DNA of 64,000 bases from Limnomonas spitsbergensis (GCA_037349105.1 JAYJMM010000111.1:3545001-3609000); one strand, 5' to 3'; positions 35,866 through 47,163 are shown, numbered from the stretch's first letter. Numbers and translations: made by a program. The notes: a model not told the origin generated them from the letters alone.

Positions 35866-38800
35866 CTGCAAGGCGATCGCAGGGAGCAGGTGCATTGGGG
35901 ACAGGTACAAGCTAGTTGCCAGCTGGGTTCAATCATATCACTCAACTACCTTGGTTCCGACTACCTACGACCAGTGAAAACGATTTTGCTTGCACCACCA
36001 CCTCCAGCGGGCCGATGGGCAGCCACCACAAATCCTAATGAGGCCGTATCCTGATTGTCATTTCAGCGTGGTCTGTGTGCAGTGTTTTGTTTTCTCCGTG
36101 GCACAGCTACATGTCAGCTACACTATGGCCTCTGGCCGGTGGGCCCATTTGTGTCCAGCCATTCTGCTTTGGGCAGCTGTCGCACGCCGGCCCAAGTTAG
36201 GGCGGCCTGCCGAAGGTGGTTTTGTCGCCCGAAAAAAACACTGCAACAATGATGACTGCACCAGTACCCCTGATTACAGGCTGTCATAGATTGCGGCTGT
36301 ACTGACCCTGAATTGCTGAAGAAGGCGCCTCTTCCCCTCCCTCTCTGCCCTGCTCGCCCTGGGTTCATGTTTCTCAGCACTCCCCCACTACCCATCCTTC
36401 TCACCCCATTATCCCTCTATTCACCTTGGCACGTTGCATGCCCAACTCACCCTGGTCTCTGTCTCCTCAAAACTCCCCCGTTGAGGCACCTGCCCAAACT
36501 TATCATGCCTCCATTTGTCCTCCTTCCCGCCTTGCTCCCTGCCCTCCTCCTCTGCTGCCTGGGCCATCAGCCTGCACAATCAGACATCAATGCAGCCAGG
36601 CATCAGCACGGATCCAAGGGTCTGACAGCAACTGTGTGGTATCTCCGTGAGAGGCAACTTGCATGCCGCACCGCTCCTAGCGCTATTCCTCCTTCGAAAT
36701 CAGCCTGCACAAGGGCCTACGGCCTTTACCCGATCTAGACATCCAGTCTTACAACAGACATGCTCCCTGCCTTTGTCTTGGAGATAGGCATTCACAGGAG
36801 CTGATAGCAGTTGGGCCGATGGGGACCACAACCAGATCAGCCTATGGTCAGTGGTCAAAGCATTCAAGATTGCAGACCAGCCTTCCCATTGAAAGCTACA
36901 GAGGAGCCTCCAGTAAAGGGTCGGTGTGGCTGAATTGTAGCTGAAGCGAATAAAAAATGCAGTGAAAGCCACAAGCTGCGAGTACTCGAGGCGCGACAAC
37001 AAGGGACACAATCACACAACAACAGCATTGAATCCTCTAGAGCATTTAATGTCATTCCGCAGCTACATCAGCAACTGGTTTTAATACCCCCAACCTGCCC
37101 AGACCCAGACCCATGGATATAGGCAGCACAGATGTGTGGACGCATAGACACTGCAACAACAAGAGGAAAATATGTCATCTCCACAGGCACGACGGCCACC
37201 TCCAGGCAGAGCACAGGGACAGCACCACATTGGGTGGAGGCGGAGAATGAATGGCAAGGACTCACTGTGCCTGCGCAGCCGCTTCAGCCTCAGTAAAGCG
37301 GTCGTCATGGAGCCAAAAGGCGCCTTGCATGGGGACCTCAAACGGTGCCCTCGGTTTGCCCTTGCTGTTGGCGTCCAGAGCCTTGTCCTCCTTCAGGGCC
37401 AGGTTGGTCTTTCCCACTGCTGCCTCGCCACACCCTTGCTCCTGCATAGCTGGCCGGGAGCTCTCCTGAGAGCCTCCTTGTGTGACGTCTCTCTCCGCGT
37501 GCTTGGCACGACTTGCTGCAACCAGCTCGGTATCGGTCGCATGTTTGATGCCAGGGACTGGCTTGCTGCTGCTCGTCACCGAGCCCTCCTTGTTGCCGCA
37601 CGACGCTTCAGCTGCTGCCTCCTTCTCTTCCTCTTGAACCCGGTCCCCCCAATCAGCCTTGGCTGGACAGACCTCCTCGGTTTTATCTTGCTTGGCAGCA
37701 GCAGCACCGCCTGCATGTGAAACATGACGCAACGCAGAGATAAGCGTCAGCTCGACACCCATGCAAGCATCAATCCCACTTACCATCGTCATAACGGATG
37801 ATGCTGAGTATGAGGCACAACACAGAATATAAAGCCCAACTCATTGGATCTACATCCTACACGGCATCATTTCGACTGGGCCGGAGCACCAGCAACTACA
37901 TACAAAACAGAACACATCATGCATGGATGAACCCATCAGCTCAGCAAACCATGCCATTATCATTTTGACCTGGCAGCAGCATCACCACATGTACACATAA
38001 CGTAACACAACACATAAACCTGGTGGATCTTCACCCCATGCCAACATCTTTTCGACTTTGCTGCATCATCGAAATGCCTGCCCAATTAAATAAAAGGCAC
38101 AGCGCATGGATGAACTCGTCAGCGCAACCACTCCCATGCCAGCATCATCTGTCGTGATCTTGACGAGGACAGCAAAGGGGCGCAGTTAAAAAAATGGAAC
38201 GAGACTTGCCTTCGGAATCTGCATCATGGGAAACATCCTCTTCCTCAGCGACCTTGTGCCCATAACTGAGCACGGATACCTGCGGCTCGTCCTGTTTAGC
38301 ATAGGAAACAAGCTCAGCATCCGCCAGCGCAGCAGCAGCAGCGGCGACGGGGAGCGGATCGGCCTCAACATCGGCAGCAGCACCAGTAAGGCCAGCTGTG
38401 TTCGATGCGCATTCTGCCTCAGGCACTGTTGCAGCTACACCGTCCTGGTTGCTGATCGGCTTCGAGACATCTTCTACAAGTATCGGCGTTGCAGCAGCTG
38501 CGACTACTACGACCGGGAGCGTATCCGCCTGAACATCCACACCAGCTGCGGCAGCGGCGACAGCAGAAGTAGCAGATTTTGCACTCGGAGACTTGTTGTC
38601 ACACATTATCGACGTCGCGCCCAAACTGCAGTGATTGTTGATTGACTGATCTGCGGCGGATTCTGGCACGGTCTCCACCCGCATGGTCTCCATGCTGACA
38701 GGCGGTGTCAGTGTCAGGACTGAGAGGGGTGTGGCAACACAAGACGAGTTAGGATGCGACCCGATTGGCTGATCTGCAGCGGATTCGGGCACGGTCTTCA

Positions 38801-39369
38801 TGCTGACTGGTGGTGTCAGTGCCGGGATTGAGAGGGACGTGGCATCACACGACGAAATCGACTGAGACCTGCGGGAAACAAGATAACATGTGAATAATCG
38901 CAAGCCACGATTCAATCAATATTATACGATCCAATCTGTTAAGCGCATTTATTTCTTCCATGTCGAACAACGGGTGCGGGTGTACGAGGGTAGTTTGCAT
39001 GGGCGCCTGAGAAATAAAAATGCAAGCGGAATTGGACATGCATGCATTATGACACCTGTCGCCATGTTTGCCGTTGGCGCCTCTCCAATCGGTAGCTTCG
39101 GGTGTATTTAGCTTGTCCTCCGGCGAATTTCGCTGTATCGACGACAGGGGCATGCCTCCGAGCCACCCGCCCGAAAGCGAGCCAGGGCGGGTGACAAGCT
39201 GAGAGCCCCGCCCGCATGAAGACACGCCACGAGCGGCCGATGGCAGCGGTGGTGACTTCGGCTCTTCCACGACCTTCCAGAATTGCATGATCGATTCGAA
39301 TGGACGGTTCTCTTGTTGGAAATCAGATGGGGTTCGCATGAGGGGCCCATCGTAGTCACTCGCTAGGCC
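33786..39369 (-). CDS. Barentsz/CASC3/MLN51-like exon junction complex protein
   Basis: Seven exons chain with matching phases: 39369-39056, 38868-38210, 37710-37266, 36571-36490, 35865-35462, 35056-34321, 33932-33786 (phases 2,1,2,0,2,0), 929 codons including TAG. The second donor is a GC site (GAAG before GCAAGT). The decisive evidence is the Btz (SELOR) signature, FEVPMQGAFWLHDDRF at the end of exon 3 and KWRHDKF in exon 4, the two eIF4A-III-contacting halves in the family. RGG boxes, a Gln-rich helix and a PAM2-like motif follow. Barentsz proteins clamp eIF4A-III on spliced mRNA and act in localisation, nonsense-mediated decay and translation; the same role is inferred here. The N-terminus is unsettled: exon 1 enters in phase 0 after a plausible acceptor, so a further 5' exon or an ATG up to 39,615 is possible. 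Confidence 0.82.
36105..36215 (+). repeat. Dispersed SINE-like repeat, copy 4
   Basis: It begins CAGCTACATGTCAGCTACAC, identical to copy 1, and continues through GTGTCCAGCCATTCTGCTTT and GGCCCAAGTTAGGGCGGCCT. It lies in the intron between exons 4 and 5 of the Barentsz-like gene. Confidence 0.55.
36490..37710 (-). CDS. Split Btz/SELOR domain exons of the Barentsz-like gene
   Basis: Exon 3 (37710-37266) is Ala/Glu/Lys-rich and ends with SKGKPRAPFEVPMQGAFWL then HDDRF. Exon 4 (36571-36490) is only 27 codons, starting LMAQAAEEEGREQGGKED and ending KWRHDKFGQ. An intron of about 690 nt separates the two halves. Acceptor GATGTCTGATTGTGCAG and donor CAG before GTGCCT bound exon 4. Its phase (2 in, 0 out) is exactly what joins exons 3 and 5. 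In known Btz domains the GxFxxHDxR and WxHDxF motifs are the two clamp elements on eIF4A-III. Confidence 0.82.
36785..36865 (-). repeat. Dispersed SINE-like repeat, copy 5 (partial)
   Basis: It contains GGGCCGATGGGGACCACAAC and CAGTGGTCAAAGC, the inverted body seen in copies 2 and 3. It lies in the intron between exons 3 and 4 of the Barentsz-like gene. Confidence 0.35.
38210..39369 (-). CDS. Barentsz-like gene, N-terminal exons 1-2
   Basis: Exon 1 (39369-39056) includes TPSDFQQENRPFESIMQFW, a compact, probably conserved segment I cannot name, then Ser/Gly/Pro-rich sequence, and ends at ACAG before GTGTCA. Exon 2 (38868-38210) has an internal duplication: TPPVSMKTVPESAADQ recurs about 45 residues later as TPPVSMETMRVETVPESA. 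Ala-rich acidic sequence and EEEDVSHDADSE follow. An acidic N-terminus before the Btz domain is usual for the family. Confidence 0.65.
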
Positions 39370-39927
39370 CTGTGTTCGTGTATGTCGCAAGGCACATCCG
39401 GTGAGAGGCAGAGCAAACATGACCATGCACATACTGGTGATTTCGTGCGTCACCCCAAGCCCGCAAGTTTGCAGGCCTATGAGGGCCACACATCGCAGTT
39501 GCCCGCTGCCCCGAACAGATGGGAGCGCACTGCATGTCAACCGCAGATCATTGCCGCATACATATATTAACACTTGGTACCTGGGGCGCTTCGGCAAGTA
39601 GCGAATCATGCTCAAATTCCATCGCGTTTACGCGGCATGCCTCTGGAGAAGCCTCGGGTGCGCCAAATGATGGCGATGTATGAATGGTGTGGATTGCAAA
39701 AATGCGTGCCCAACTGTCCACCCACATGGATCACATGCACGTACAATCGCCGTACCCAAATATGTACCGCCAGCTGGTCGACGCTTCGAAATATCACGAC
39801 TGTATCGAGGCCCCCGGTGGTATCACACTAGATAGGGTGAGCAACTTCGGTGCCGAACCAAGGGAGAAGTTGGTAGCAACCTCTGAGCAACTTTCAAACC
39901 TCGGCGAATGCAGTCTCCTGCATTTTT

Positions 39928-39962
39928 CATTATATGCGATATGCGATATGCGATATGCGATG
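39928..39962. repeat. 8-bp microsatellite
   Basis: Four tandem copies of ATATGCGA. Confidence 0.85.
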
Positions 39963-39978
39963 AAATTCTAAAGGGGCC

Positions 39979-40655
39979 ATGACATTCGGCAGACTGCTGG
40001 AGCCCAGGGCAGCGTGCAGCAGCCTGGATCTGCTGCCACCCCCCTGTCTCAGCTGTCTAGGCCTGCTGGAGGCCACAGCAGCATGCAACAGCCTGGAGGT
40101 GCGGCCTCCCCCTTGTCTCAGCTGCTTATGTCTGTTGGAGCCCACAGCAGCATGCAGCAGCCTGGAGCTGCTGCCACCCCCCTGTCTAGGCCTGCTGGAG
40201 CCCACAGCAGCATGCTGCAGCCTGGAGCTGCTGCCACCCCCTGTCTCAGCTGTCTAGGCCTGCTGGAGCCCACAGCAGCATGCTGCAGCCTGGAGCTGCT
40301 GCCACCCCTTTGTACCTGATGGCTAGAGCTGCTGGAGCTCAGGTCATGCTTCAACAGCCTGGAGCTGCTGCCACCCCCCTTGGCCTGCCATCTTCGTTGG
40401 ACAGCCAGGTCCTTTTACATGAGTGCCCTAGGCTCAAGAGGCCTGCCCCTCAGGATAAGGCACCCAACAAGCAGGCCAAGGTGGGTGTGGTCAAGTCCAA
40501 TCAGAGGAAAGGGATGTGGCTCAGGCACCATGTGGGGGCTAAGCGTGCTACATTGTCGTCAGCATGCACGCCTATCAGTACCCCATCAGAGATATCCCTG
40601 TTCAACCAACTCTTCCCCAAGTTCTCCAGCAAAGGACGGACGACAGACTGCGTCG
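39979..40655 (+). CDS. Plus-strand coding fragment with 20-22-residue repeats
   Basis: The first part is built from about six repeats of roughly 60-66 bp encoding GAHSSMQQPGAAATPLS or variants. The frame changes between the fourth and fifth repeats where a C run shortens. After the repeats the sequence looks like ordinary protein (LHECPRLKRPAPQDKAPNKQ, then WLRHHVGAKRATLSSA and SLFNQLFPKFSSKG). A possible donor, GTCG before GTAACT, lies at 40,655. No start codon or domain can be assigned. It may be an exon of a transposon-type gene, possibly related to the plus-strand pieces at 49.5-49.9 and 53.2-53.7 kb (inference). Confidence 0.4.
39990..40380. repeat. About 63-bp coding minisatellite
   Basis: Six units each contain CAGCAGCCTGGAGCTGCTGC or a variant and CCCACAGCAGCATG. 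Length differences sit mainly in the C run after GCCA. Confidence 0.8.
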
Positions 40656-40814
40656 GTAACTTTCGTCGGTTTGAAAGTCGCTTGAATAAAAAACGACCGC
40701 GTTTGAACGGGCCGCTTGATTCAAACTCAAGCATAATCGGAGATCATCCATATTCAAGCATGTTTGAGCACCACTTGAATCAACCGTCGATCAATCATTA
40801 CATCTGCAATTCAA

Positions 40815-41130
40815 GCATGCTTGAATCAAACTGAGTCTAAAGCGGCCACTTGCTTGAATCGAGTGGGGTTGAAAAGGGTCTGAATCAAGTACTAATCAAA
40901 CAGTAAAAAAACAATCAATCATGTTTGAATCAAACTCAGTCTCAAGCGGACCTTTATCTGAATCATGTGTTGTTTATAACATTCTGAATCAAGTATACTG
41001 GTCAAACAGAAAAACATATTTCAAGCATGTCTGAATCAAACCCAGTCTCAATCGCTACATGTCTGAATCAAAGGGGCCCAATTGTCGCATGAATCAACTA
41101 CTTGACCTCTGTTGGTGAAACAGTAAAAAT
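40815..41130. repeat. About 107-bp AT-rich repeat, 3 copies
   Basis: Each copy starts CATGYYTGAATCAAACYSAG, continues with TCTMAAKCG, and ends near CAAACAGTAAAAA. The motif GAATCAA is scattered for a further 150 bp upstream. The array flanks the 3' end of the decayed gene at 41.2-43.2 kb and could be a transposon end. Confidence 0.6.
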
Positions 41131-41182
41131 ATGTTTCAAACACTATATGAAACGTTCCCTTGTTGCCTGCATTTCAAGGTTG

Positions 41183-43196
41183 CTACTTCGACTTGCAAGT
41201 AATGCGGAGGCCCGTGATCTTGTCCCATCCGTGAGCGAAGCCAAGCCTCTCTACCTCTACCGCCTCTGCTAGGATGAGCGCGAGGTGCCCATCTCCCTTT
41301 GCAGTCGCCGACACTCCAGCCAACTCCCTCAGCCGGTTCTTAATCTTTAGCACATGAATGCGAAATCATATTATCAGAGAGGTGAATGAGTCATGCACTA
41401 TTGAAAGTATACTCTGGGTATCTTTAGTAACATGAGTGGAAGTAAGGACAGTCATGTGTCCCTCTAGTAAATGTTATGATGCAAAAATAGCAGCATTTGT
41501 AGTCAATGAACCTTGAATCTAGAGGACATGCCAAGAACTGAAATTGAAATTACCTTGAAACTGAAGAAAGCGAGCCACTGGATGGTCACTGCGGGAGTAT
41601 TAACCGGTGTGCGCGCGCCCGTGAGCACGGCCCTCTTATCCATGCCGGTGGCAATGGCTGACACGAATGCGCGGGCGTCGAAAGGCTGAGAGTTGCTGCG
41701 GTATACCATGTTGCCCTCACCGACAGGCAGCAGTTACTGTTCTGCCCACTCCTTCACCGCTGCCTTGTTGCTCTCAGAAGTGTCCTTCGTATTCTTCGTG
41801 TTGCAGACCATGAACTGGTCAAACTGCAGTAGCATGAATGAGTGTTGTTTCAGGTATTAATTATTAATTATTAAAGAGATATTTAAAATTACAAAGCCAA
41901 CAACTTCAGCAATTTAAGAGAGTTACTTTGGTGGCACATGTCAAAGCCAAGAACTTGAGCAATTAACCAGCAATTACTAATTAGATATTGATAATTACTT
42001 TGGTGGCACATGTCCAAGCCAGCAATTAATCAGCAATTAATGATACATTGATAACAAAAATTAGTAAACCATCTACTTCAAAGAGAGTTACTCTGGTGGC
42101 TCTAAGTCTGACATGCACATAGTCTACAAGCACATCTGAAATGCATATCTATCACTCACCGCGCGCGTAGAGATCTGCCCAACTTGATTGGAAAACTTGT
42201 TCTGCCAGACCGCTCTCCCACCCTGACAGCCTGGAAATAGGCCACCGTTGTTGACCACCTTGTAGACCCAGAACTGGTTCCAGTGGGCACGGTTGGTGGC
42301 AAACCCAGGGTCGAACTGCTGCTGGAACTCCTGGATGGGTTCGTAGCTGAGAAGGTACTTATGTCTCAGTCTCATTCCCTGTCAGCAAGAACTTGGAGTC
42401 TTTTTTTGTCCGGGACAATAGACAGCTCACTGCCTTCCCAATAAGGTCCTGCATGATGTAAATACAAGTACAGAATTAGGTGGCCATCGCTTATTCATTC
42501 ATGTGCCGCGAACTGTAGGACAAAAAGCCAAGTTACATCTCCCGGCCGGCCCTACTAGGTAGTACTGCCCACCCTGGCCAATCTTACGCGCTCATCTTAT
42601 TCAACTAGTACCACTGATGCATTATAAGCCTCAAACCTGGGAGGCGACAATATAACACGGTACCCTCACCAACAGCAGTTGTTTCCTGTGACGAACCCTT
42701 GCCAATACTGGGCGGATCGGGGAGATCATCATTCTCTGTGTCTTTTTCCACCATCCAGTCGTCGTTCGTCCCCAGGGGAATGATCTAGGAGATCAGTGTC
42801 TTGAGGCTCATTGCCTGGATGCAAAAAAACAGAACAGTGAGGACAGGCAACGGGGTCGCAGATTATGCAAGGGCCGCTGCGTCTTATGTCCTATAAGATG
42901 AATATCTCACCGCTCTGAACAGAATGCCCTACAGCTTTGCGCGCGATAGGCTGAGGGGTGTTTTCTGGCAGAGGAGCCGTGGAGGGGGCCGCGCCACTGT
43001 CTGCACGGAACACACTAGTCTAGATCTCTTCATTTCGGCAAATTAAAATGCAGTGAGCTCGTTCACCATTGACTGCCTCTCCCTCTGTATCGACCGCGAT
43101 AGCAGCCCTCTTTTTGCCTACGATAGTTGGTTTAGGAACTTTATAGAGAGACTTTCCAGCAGCAACTCTCATACTGGATGGACGAATATAAGACAT
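41183..43196 (-). pseudogene. Decayed seven-exon gene, unknown product
   Basis: Exons: 43196-43067, 43000-42911, 42814-42670, 42448-42160, 41823-41738, 41695-41554, 41344-41183. The ATG gives MSYIRPSSMRVAAGKSLYKV; the end is DKITGLRITCKSK then TAG. Donors include GTGAGA, GTGAGG and GTGAGT. Central sequence such as RAHWNQFWVYKVVNNGG and AFVSAIATGMDKRAVLTGA looks like a conserved globular protein. Two single-base frame changes are needed, one in exon 3 at the A run near 42,730 and one in exon 4 near 42,373. The intron between exons 5 and 6 would be only 42 nt. This is either a young pseudogene or transposon gene, or an intact gene with assembly errors in homopolymers. The family is not recognised. 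Confidence 0.55.
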
Positions 43197-44069
43197 GGTA
43201 AAGAAAGGCAGATATTGTCGGCGGATGTCACCTTTCAATTTGAAACAACGAAATACACCTGTATTCACACAAGTCACACATCTCGCAACGCGACATTGTC
43301 CACTCGCGAGATGTATGAAGCAAGTGTGGCGGAACAAGGCAGTTGACGATAACGCACTCAAGCGTTTGTTCTATTTCAGTACGGTCACTCTGATGACAAG
43401 TCAGGACATTGCCTCTTCCTCAGAACATGACTCTCCAAGCCTTCTAAGCAGCAGCAAGGTCACTAAGCTGCAGCGACGGAAGCCTACCAGCATGTGTACA
43501 GGAGCGAGAGTTATCCGGCAGCTCGGAATTTGGCCGCCCTAAGCAAACGGGCAGCAGCTGCGACAAGAGTAGATGAGGCAGCACCAGAAATAGGCAGTAG
43601 TACACCCCTCAGTGTGGGGTCAGCGCTGTGGGACTCGCATTTCAGCATGCATGTCTGGCATGGGCATTGCCTGACCCATATACTGTATGCACTGATACGC
43701 ACAAGGCCCAAGCGCAACGTCCCGCCGGCATGCACAACGCCCTTCTTGCATGAGCATATCCCTCGAGTATGAACAGTGCCCCACACATATAATAGCATTT
43801 CCTGGTATGCCTATTGCCGGCCTGTTTGCAATGCCCTACTTGAATCCGTAGCACCCCACAACCTCGTGTGCATGCACATCGCTTGCCCGATGGGCAGTGC
43901 CACCCATATGCACAGCAACACTCGCATTTATATGTCCTGCGGATTGGTTCAGTTCCCCACCCACAGGCACATCGCCCACCCACATCATTTATTGTGCACA
44001 GCGCCCGCTCGTATTACCATGGTATAGTGCCCACCCGCATGCACGGCACCTACCTCTATGGAATATGCC
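43197..44069. other. Spacer before the 41-bp array
   Basis: Short frames occur on both strands without splice support. Sequence from about 43,640 to 44,060 repeats GCCCACCCGCATGCAC-like blocks in degenerate form, which may be a worn edge of the neighbouring satellite. Confidence 0.35.
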
Positions 44070-45720
44070 CTGCCAGTGGGTGCAGCGCTTCACCAGCATA
44101 CCGCCCGTATGACATGTACCCTACCAGTGGGTGCAGCGCAACTGCCTGAATTTCCTGTGCCCTACCAGTGCGTGAAGCGCAACTGCCTGCATGTCCTGTG
44201 CCCTACCAGTGGGTACAGCGCAACTGCCTGCATTTCCTGTGCCCTACCGGTGGGTGCAGCGCAACCGCCTGCATTTCCTGTGCCCTACTGGTGGGTGCTG
44301 TGCAACCGCCTGCATTTCCTGTGCCCTTCGGTGGGTGTAGCGCAACCGCCTGCATTTCCTGTACCATACCACTGGGTGCAGCACAACTGCCTGCATTTCC
44401 TGTGCCCTACCGGTGGGTGCAGCGCAACCGCCTGCATTTCCTGTGCCCTCCGGTGGGTGTAGCGCAACTGCCTGCATTTCCTGTGCCCTACCGGTGGGTG
44501 CAGCGCAACCGCCTGCATTTCCTGTGCCCCACTGGTGGGTGCAGCGCAACCGCCTGTATTTCCTGTGCCCCACCGGTGGGTGCAGCGCAACCGCCTGCAT
44601 TTCCTGTGCACTACCGGTGGGTGCAGCGCAACTGCCTGCATTTCCTGTGCCCTGCTGGTGGGTGTAGCGCAACTGCCTGCATTTCCTGTGCCCTACCAAT
44701 GGGTGCAGCGCAACCGTCTGCATTTACTATTCGCTACCGGTGGGTGTAGCGCAACCGCCTGCATTTCCTGTGCCCTACCAGTGTGTGCAGCGCAACTGCC
44801 TGCATTTATGTGCCCTACTAGTGGTTGCTGCGCATCTGCCTGCATTTCCTGTGCCCCACCGGTTGGTGCAGCGCAACCGCCTGCATTTCCTGTGCCCCAC
44901 TGGTGGGTGCAGCGCAACTGCCTGCATTTCCTGTGCCCCACCGGTGGGTGCAGCGCAACCGTCTGCATGTCCTGTGCCCTACCAGTGGGTGCAGCGCAAC
45001 TGCCTGCATTTCTGTGCCCTATTGGTGGGTACAACGCAACTGCCTGCATTTCCTGTGCCCTACCGGTGGGTGCAGTGCAACCGCCTGCATTTCCTGTCCC
45101 CCACCAGTGGGTGCAGCGCAACCGCCTGCATTTCGTGTGCCCTACTGGTGGGTGTAGCGCAACCGCCTGCATTTCCTGTGCCCTCCGGTGGGTGTAGCGC
45201 AATTGCCTGCATTTCCTGTGCCATACCAGTGGGTGCAGCGCAACCGCCTGTATTTCCTGTGCCCTACCGGTTGGTGCAGCGCAACCGCCTGCATTTCCTG
45301 TGCCCTACTGGTTGGTGCAGCGCAACCGCCTTCATTTCCAGTGCCCCACTGGTGGGTGCAACGCAACTGCCTGCACTTCCTGTGCCCTACCGGTGGGTGC
45401 AGCGCAACCGCCTGCATTTCCTATTCACTACCGGTGGGTGCAGCGCAACCGCCCGTATGGATTGTGTCCTACCGGTGGGTGCAACGCAACCGTCTGTATG
45501 GACCGTTACTGGTGGGTGCAGTGCAACCGCCTGTATCGACCCTGCCCTACCGCCGGGTGCAGCGCAACCATCTGTATCGACTGTGCCCTACTGGTTTGGT
45601 GCAGCGTTACTATCCATATGGACTGTGCCCTACCGGTGGGTGCAGTGCTACCGTCCGTATGGACTGTGCCTAACTGAAGGTTATAGCGCTCCAATCATAT
45701 CAACTGCAACCTACCGGTGG
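44070..45720. repeat. 41-bp satellite, about 40 copies
   Basis: The unit contains TACCGGTGGGTGCAGCGCAA followed by CTGCATTTCCTGTGCCC. Spacing of successive GCAGCGCAAC blocks is 41 bp. Since 41 is not a multiple of three, every frame cycles through the unit, which produces long meaningless frames on both strands. Occasional 40- and 39-bp units are present, and the array degenerates at both ends. Confidence 0.92.
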
Positions 45721-46864
45721 GTTATCAATTTACTCAAGAGATGTTTGGGTTGAACATCCAAGAACTCAGCGGCATGGTGCACACTAGCTAGGTCCAGTGG
45801 GTAGCAAGCCTACTGCGGGCACATGAAGTGAAGGAATAGATAGGGAGCACTGCCCGTAGTACGTTGCGGTGAAGCGGTCTGCCTATGTGTTCGTAATTTG
45901 CTCAGGTTCATGGGGCTGAAAAGCCAAGGACACTGCAGCATGGTGCCCACTAGCTAGGGCCAGTGGGCAGAAGGTCTAGACAGTTGTGAAAGGATAGAGA
46001 GGGAGCGCTGACAACGCTCACCTTTCCTAAAGCAATCTTAAATGTCGGGCGGATGAGCTTCACATGATGTACTTCCCGATCTACACAGACCTTCGATTTC
46101 AATTTAACCTCACTTTCCATAATGACCTAGAGGATGAGGATGAGGCCATGAAACGGTACGCAAATGGAAGATGGGGCAAACTAAATGCAGAGGTTTCTGC
46201 ATCTATGTTATGGAAGAAATTTGGTTATCTTATCTTTCAGTGGATGAAAAGAGAGAATCATCTCAAAACTTTGCCAAATCCCCCGTCTCCCCCCTAATTC
46301 TCTAGGTGGTTCTCAACCGAACTCTATTGCACCCACGTCAAGTTTTATGACGGGCTTATCTTCTGCACTATGGGGTTCATTCCCACGCCACTGTCGTGGT
46401 TGTGTGCTAGTTGCTTGCCCAAGCGGGTCACTGGTTTTCGCTTTATGTCCTAGTGTATCAAGTGCATGTACCGGTTTTCGGGCACAGGTCCCATGCATCA
46501 AATGTGATGCTCTGATGGATTGTAACTTCACAAAAAACTTCACAGACCGGTCAGATGCAAGAACGGTGCTTAAATATACTAGTTTAACATAAATAGAGCG
46601 GTCAGGCGCCAGTGCGGTACTGCGGTGATTAAAAATACTAGCACTGGTACGTAAGCTAGAAAGCGGTCAGGCCAAAGAGCAGTGCTCAGAAAACACACCA
46701 GTCCAGAGCAACGGAGAATTTAGGTGCAATGTAGCGGTCAGGGGCAAGAGTGGAAGCGCCCGAGAGCAGCGCACGAGTCAGTAGATACAAAAGATTGTAT
46801 CATTGTACAATTAATCCTGGTATGATTAAAAATCAGTGAAGGGGCACTGCTGTCAATCAGAGAC
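45721..46864. other. Spacer with one weak plus-strand frame
   Basis: A 77-codon plus-strand frame at 46,064-46,297 (start MMYFPIYTDLRF, with FHNDLEDEDEAMKRYANG) has protein-like composition but no splice or homology support. Two copies of GCATGGTGCMCACTAGCTAG with GTCCAGTGGG or GCCAGTGGG lie near 45,770 and 45,940. The rest is unremarkable. Confidence 0.35.
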
Positions 46865-47163
46865 TCACTCAAACACAAGGTCCCCATCATTGACAGTACC
46901 AACCTCGATTTCCAGCCCCTCTCGCAATGCTCTAGCATGGCCCATACCGGTATCCATGGGTTGATCAGGAACCTGGAGGCCTCTTCCTTAAAAAAGTCGG
47001 GCACTGCGTAGAGCATGCGGTGGATAGGCTTTTGGAAGTCAATGATATCGTACCAAGCCGCTCCAGTCGGCCGCCTCTTTGCCCATTCAAAGCTGATGCA
47101 TCCCTTGCTCTCCAGAAAGCTCATGCCAGCCTTGAGTTGCGTCAGTGTACCACCGGATGAAAA
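46865..47163 (-). pseudogene. Coding fragment with one frameshift, unknown product
   Basis: From a possible acceptor at 47,164 the frame reads FSSGGTLTQLKAGMSFLES, then AAWYDIIDFQKPIHRML and VPDFFKEE. A one-base shift near the T/A run at about 46,990 then gives GLQVPDQPMDTGMGHARALR and EGLEIEVGTVNDGDLVFE followed by TGA. Both halves look strongly coding. Unshifted, the frame runs into low-quality sequence. It is probably a fragment of a transposon-type gene, like the neighbouring fragments. No domain is recognised. Confidence 0.45.

Noticed and set aside
36320..36385. Extra Barentsz exon reading RGRGRGAFFSNSG
   Set aside because: The donor is poor, and exon 4 already joins exon 5 in the correct phase; a minor alternative exon cannot be excluded.
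44058..45753. Cys-rich frames across the 41-bp array
   Set aside because: All frames cycle through the same repeat; products differ only by frame and none is bounded by splice or start signals.
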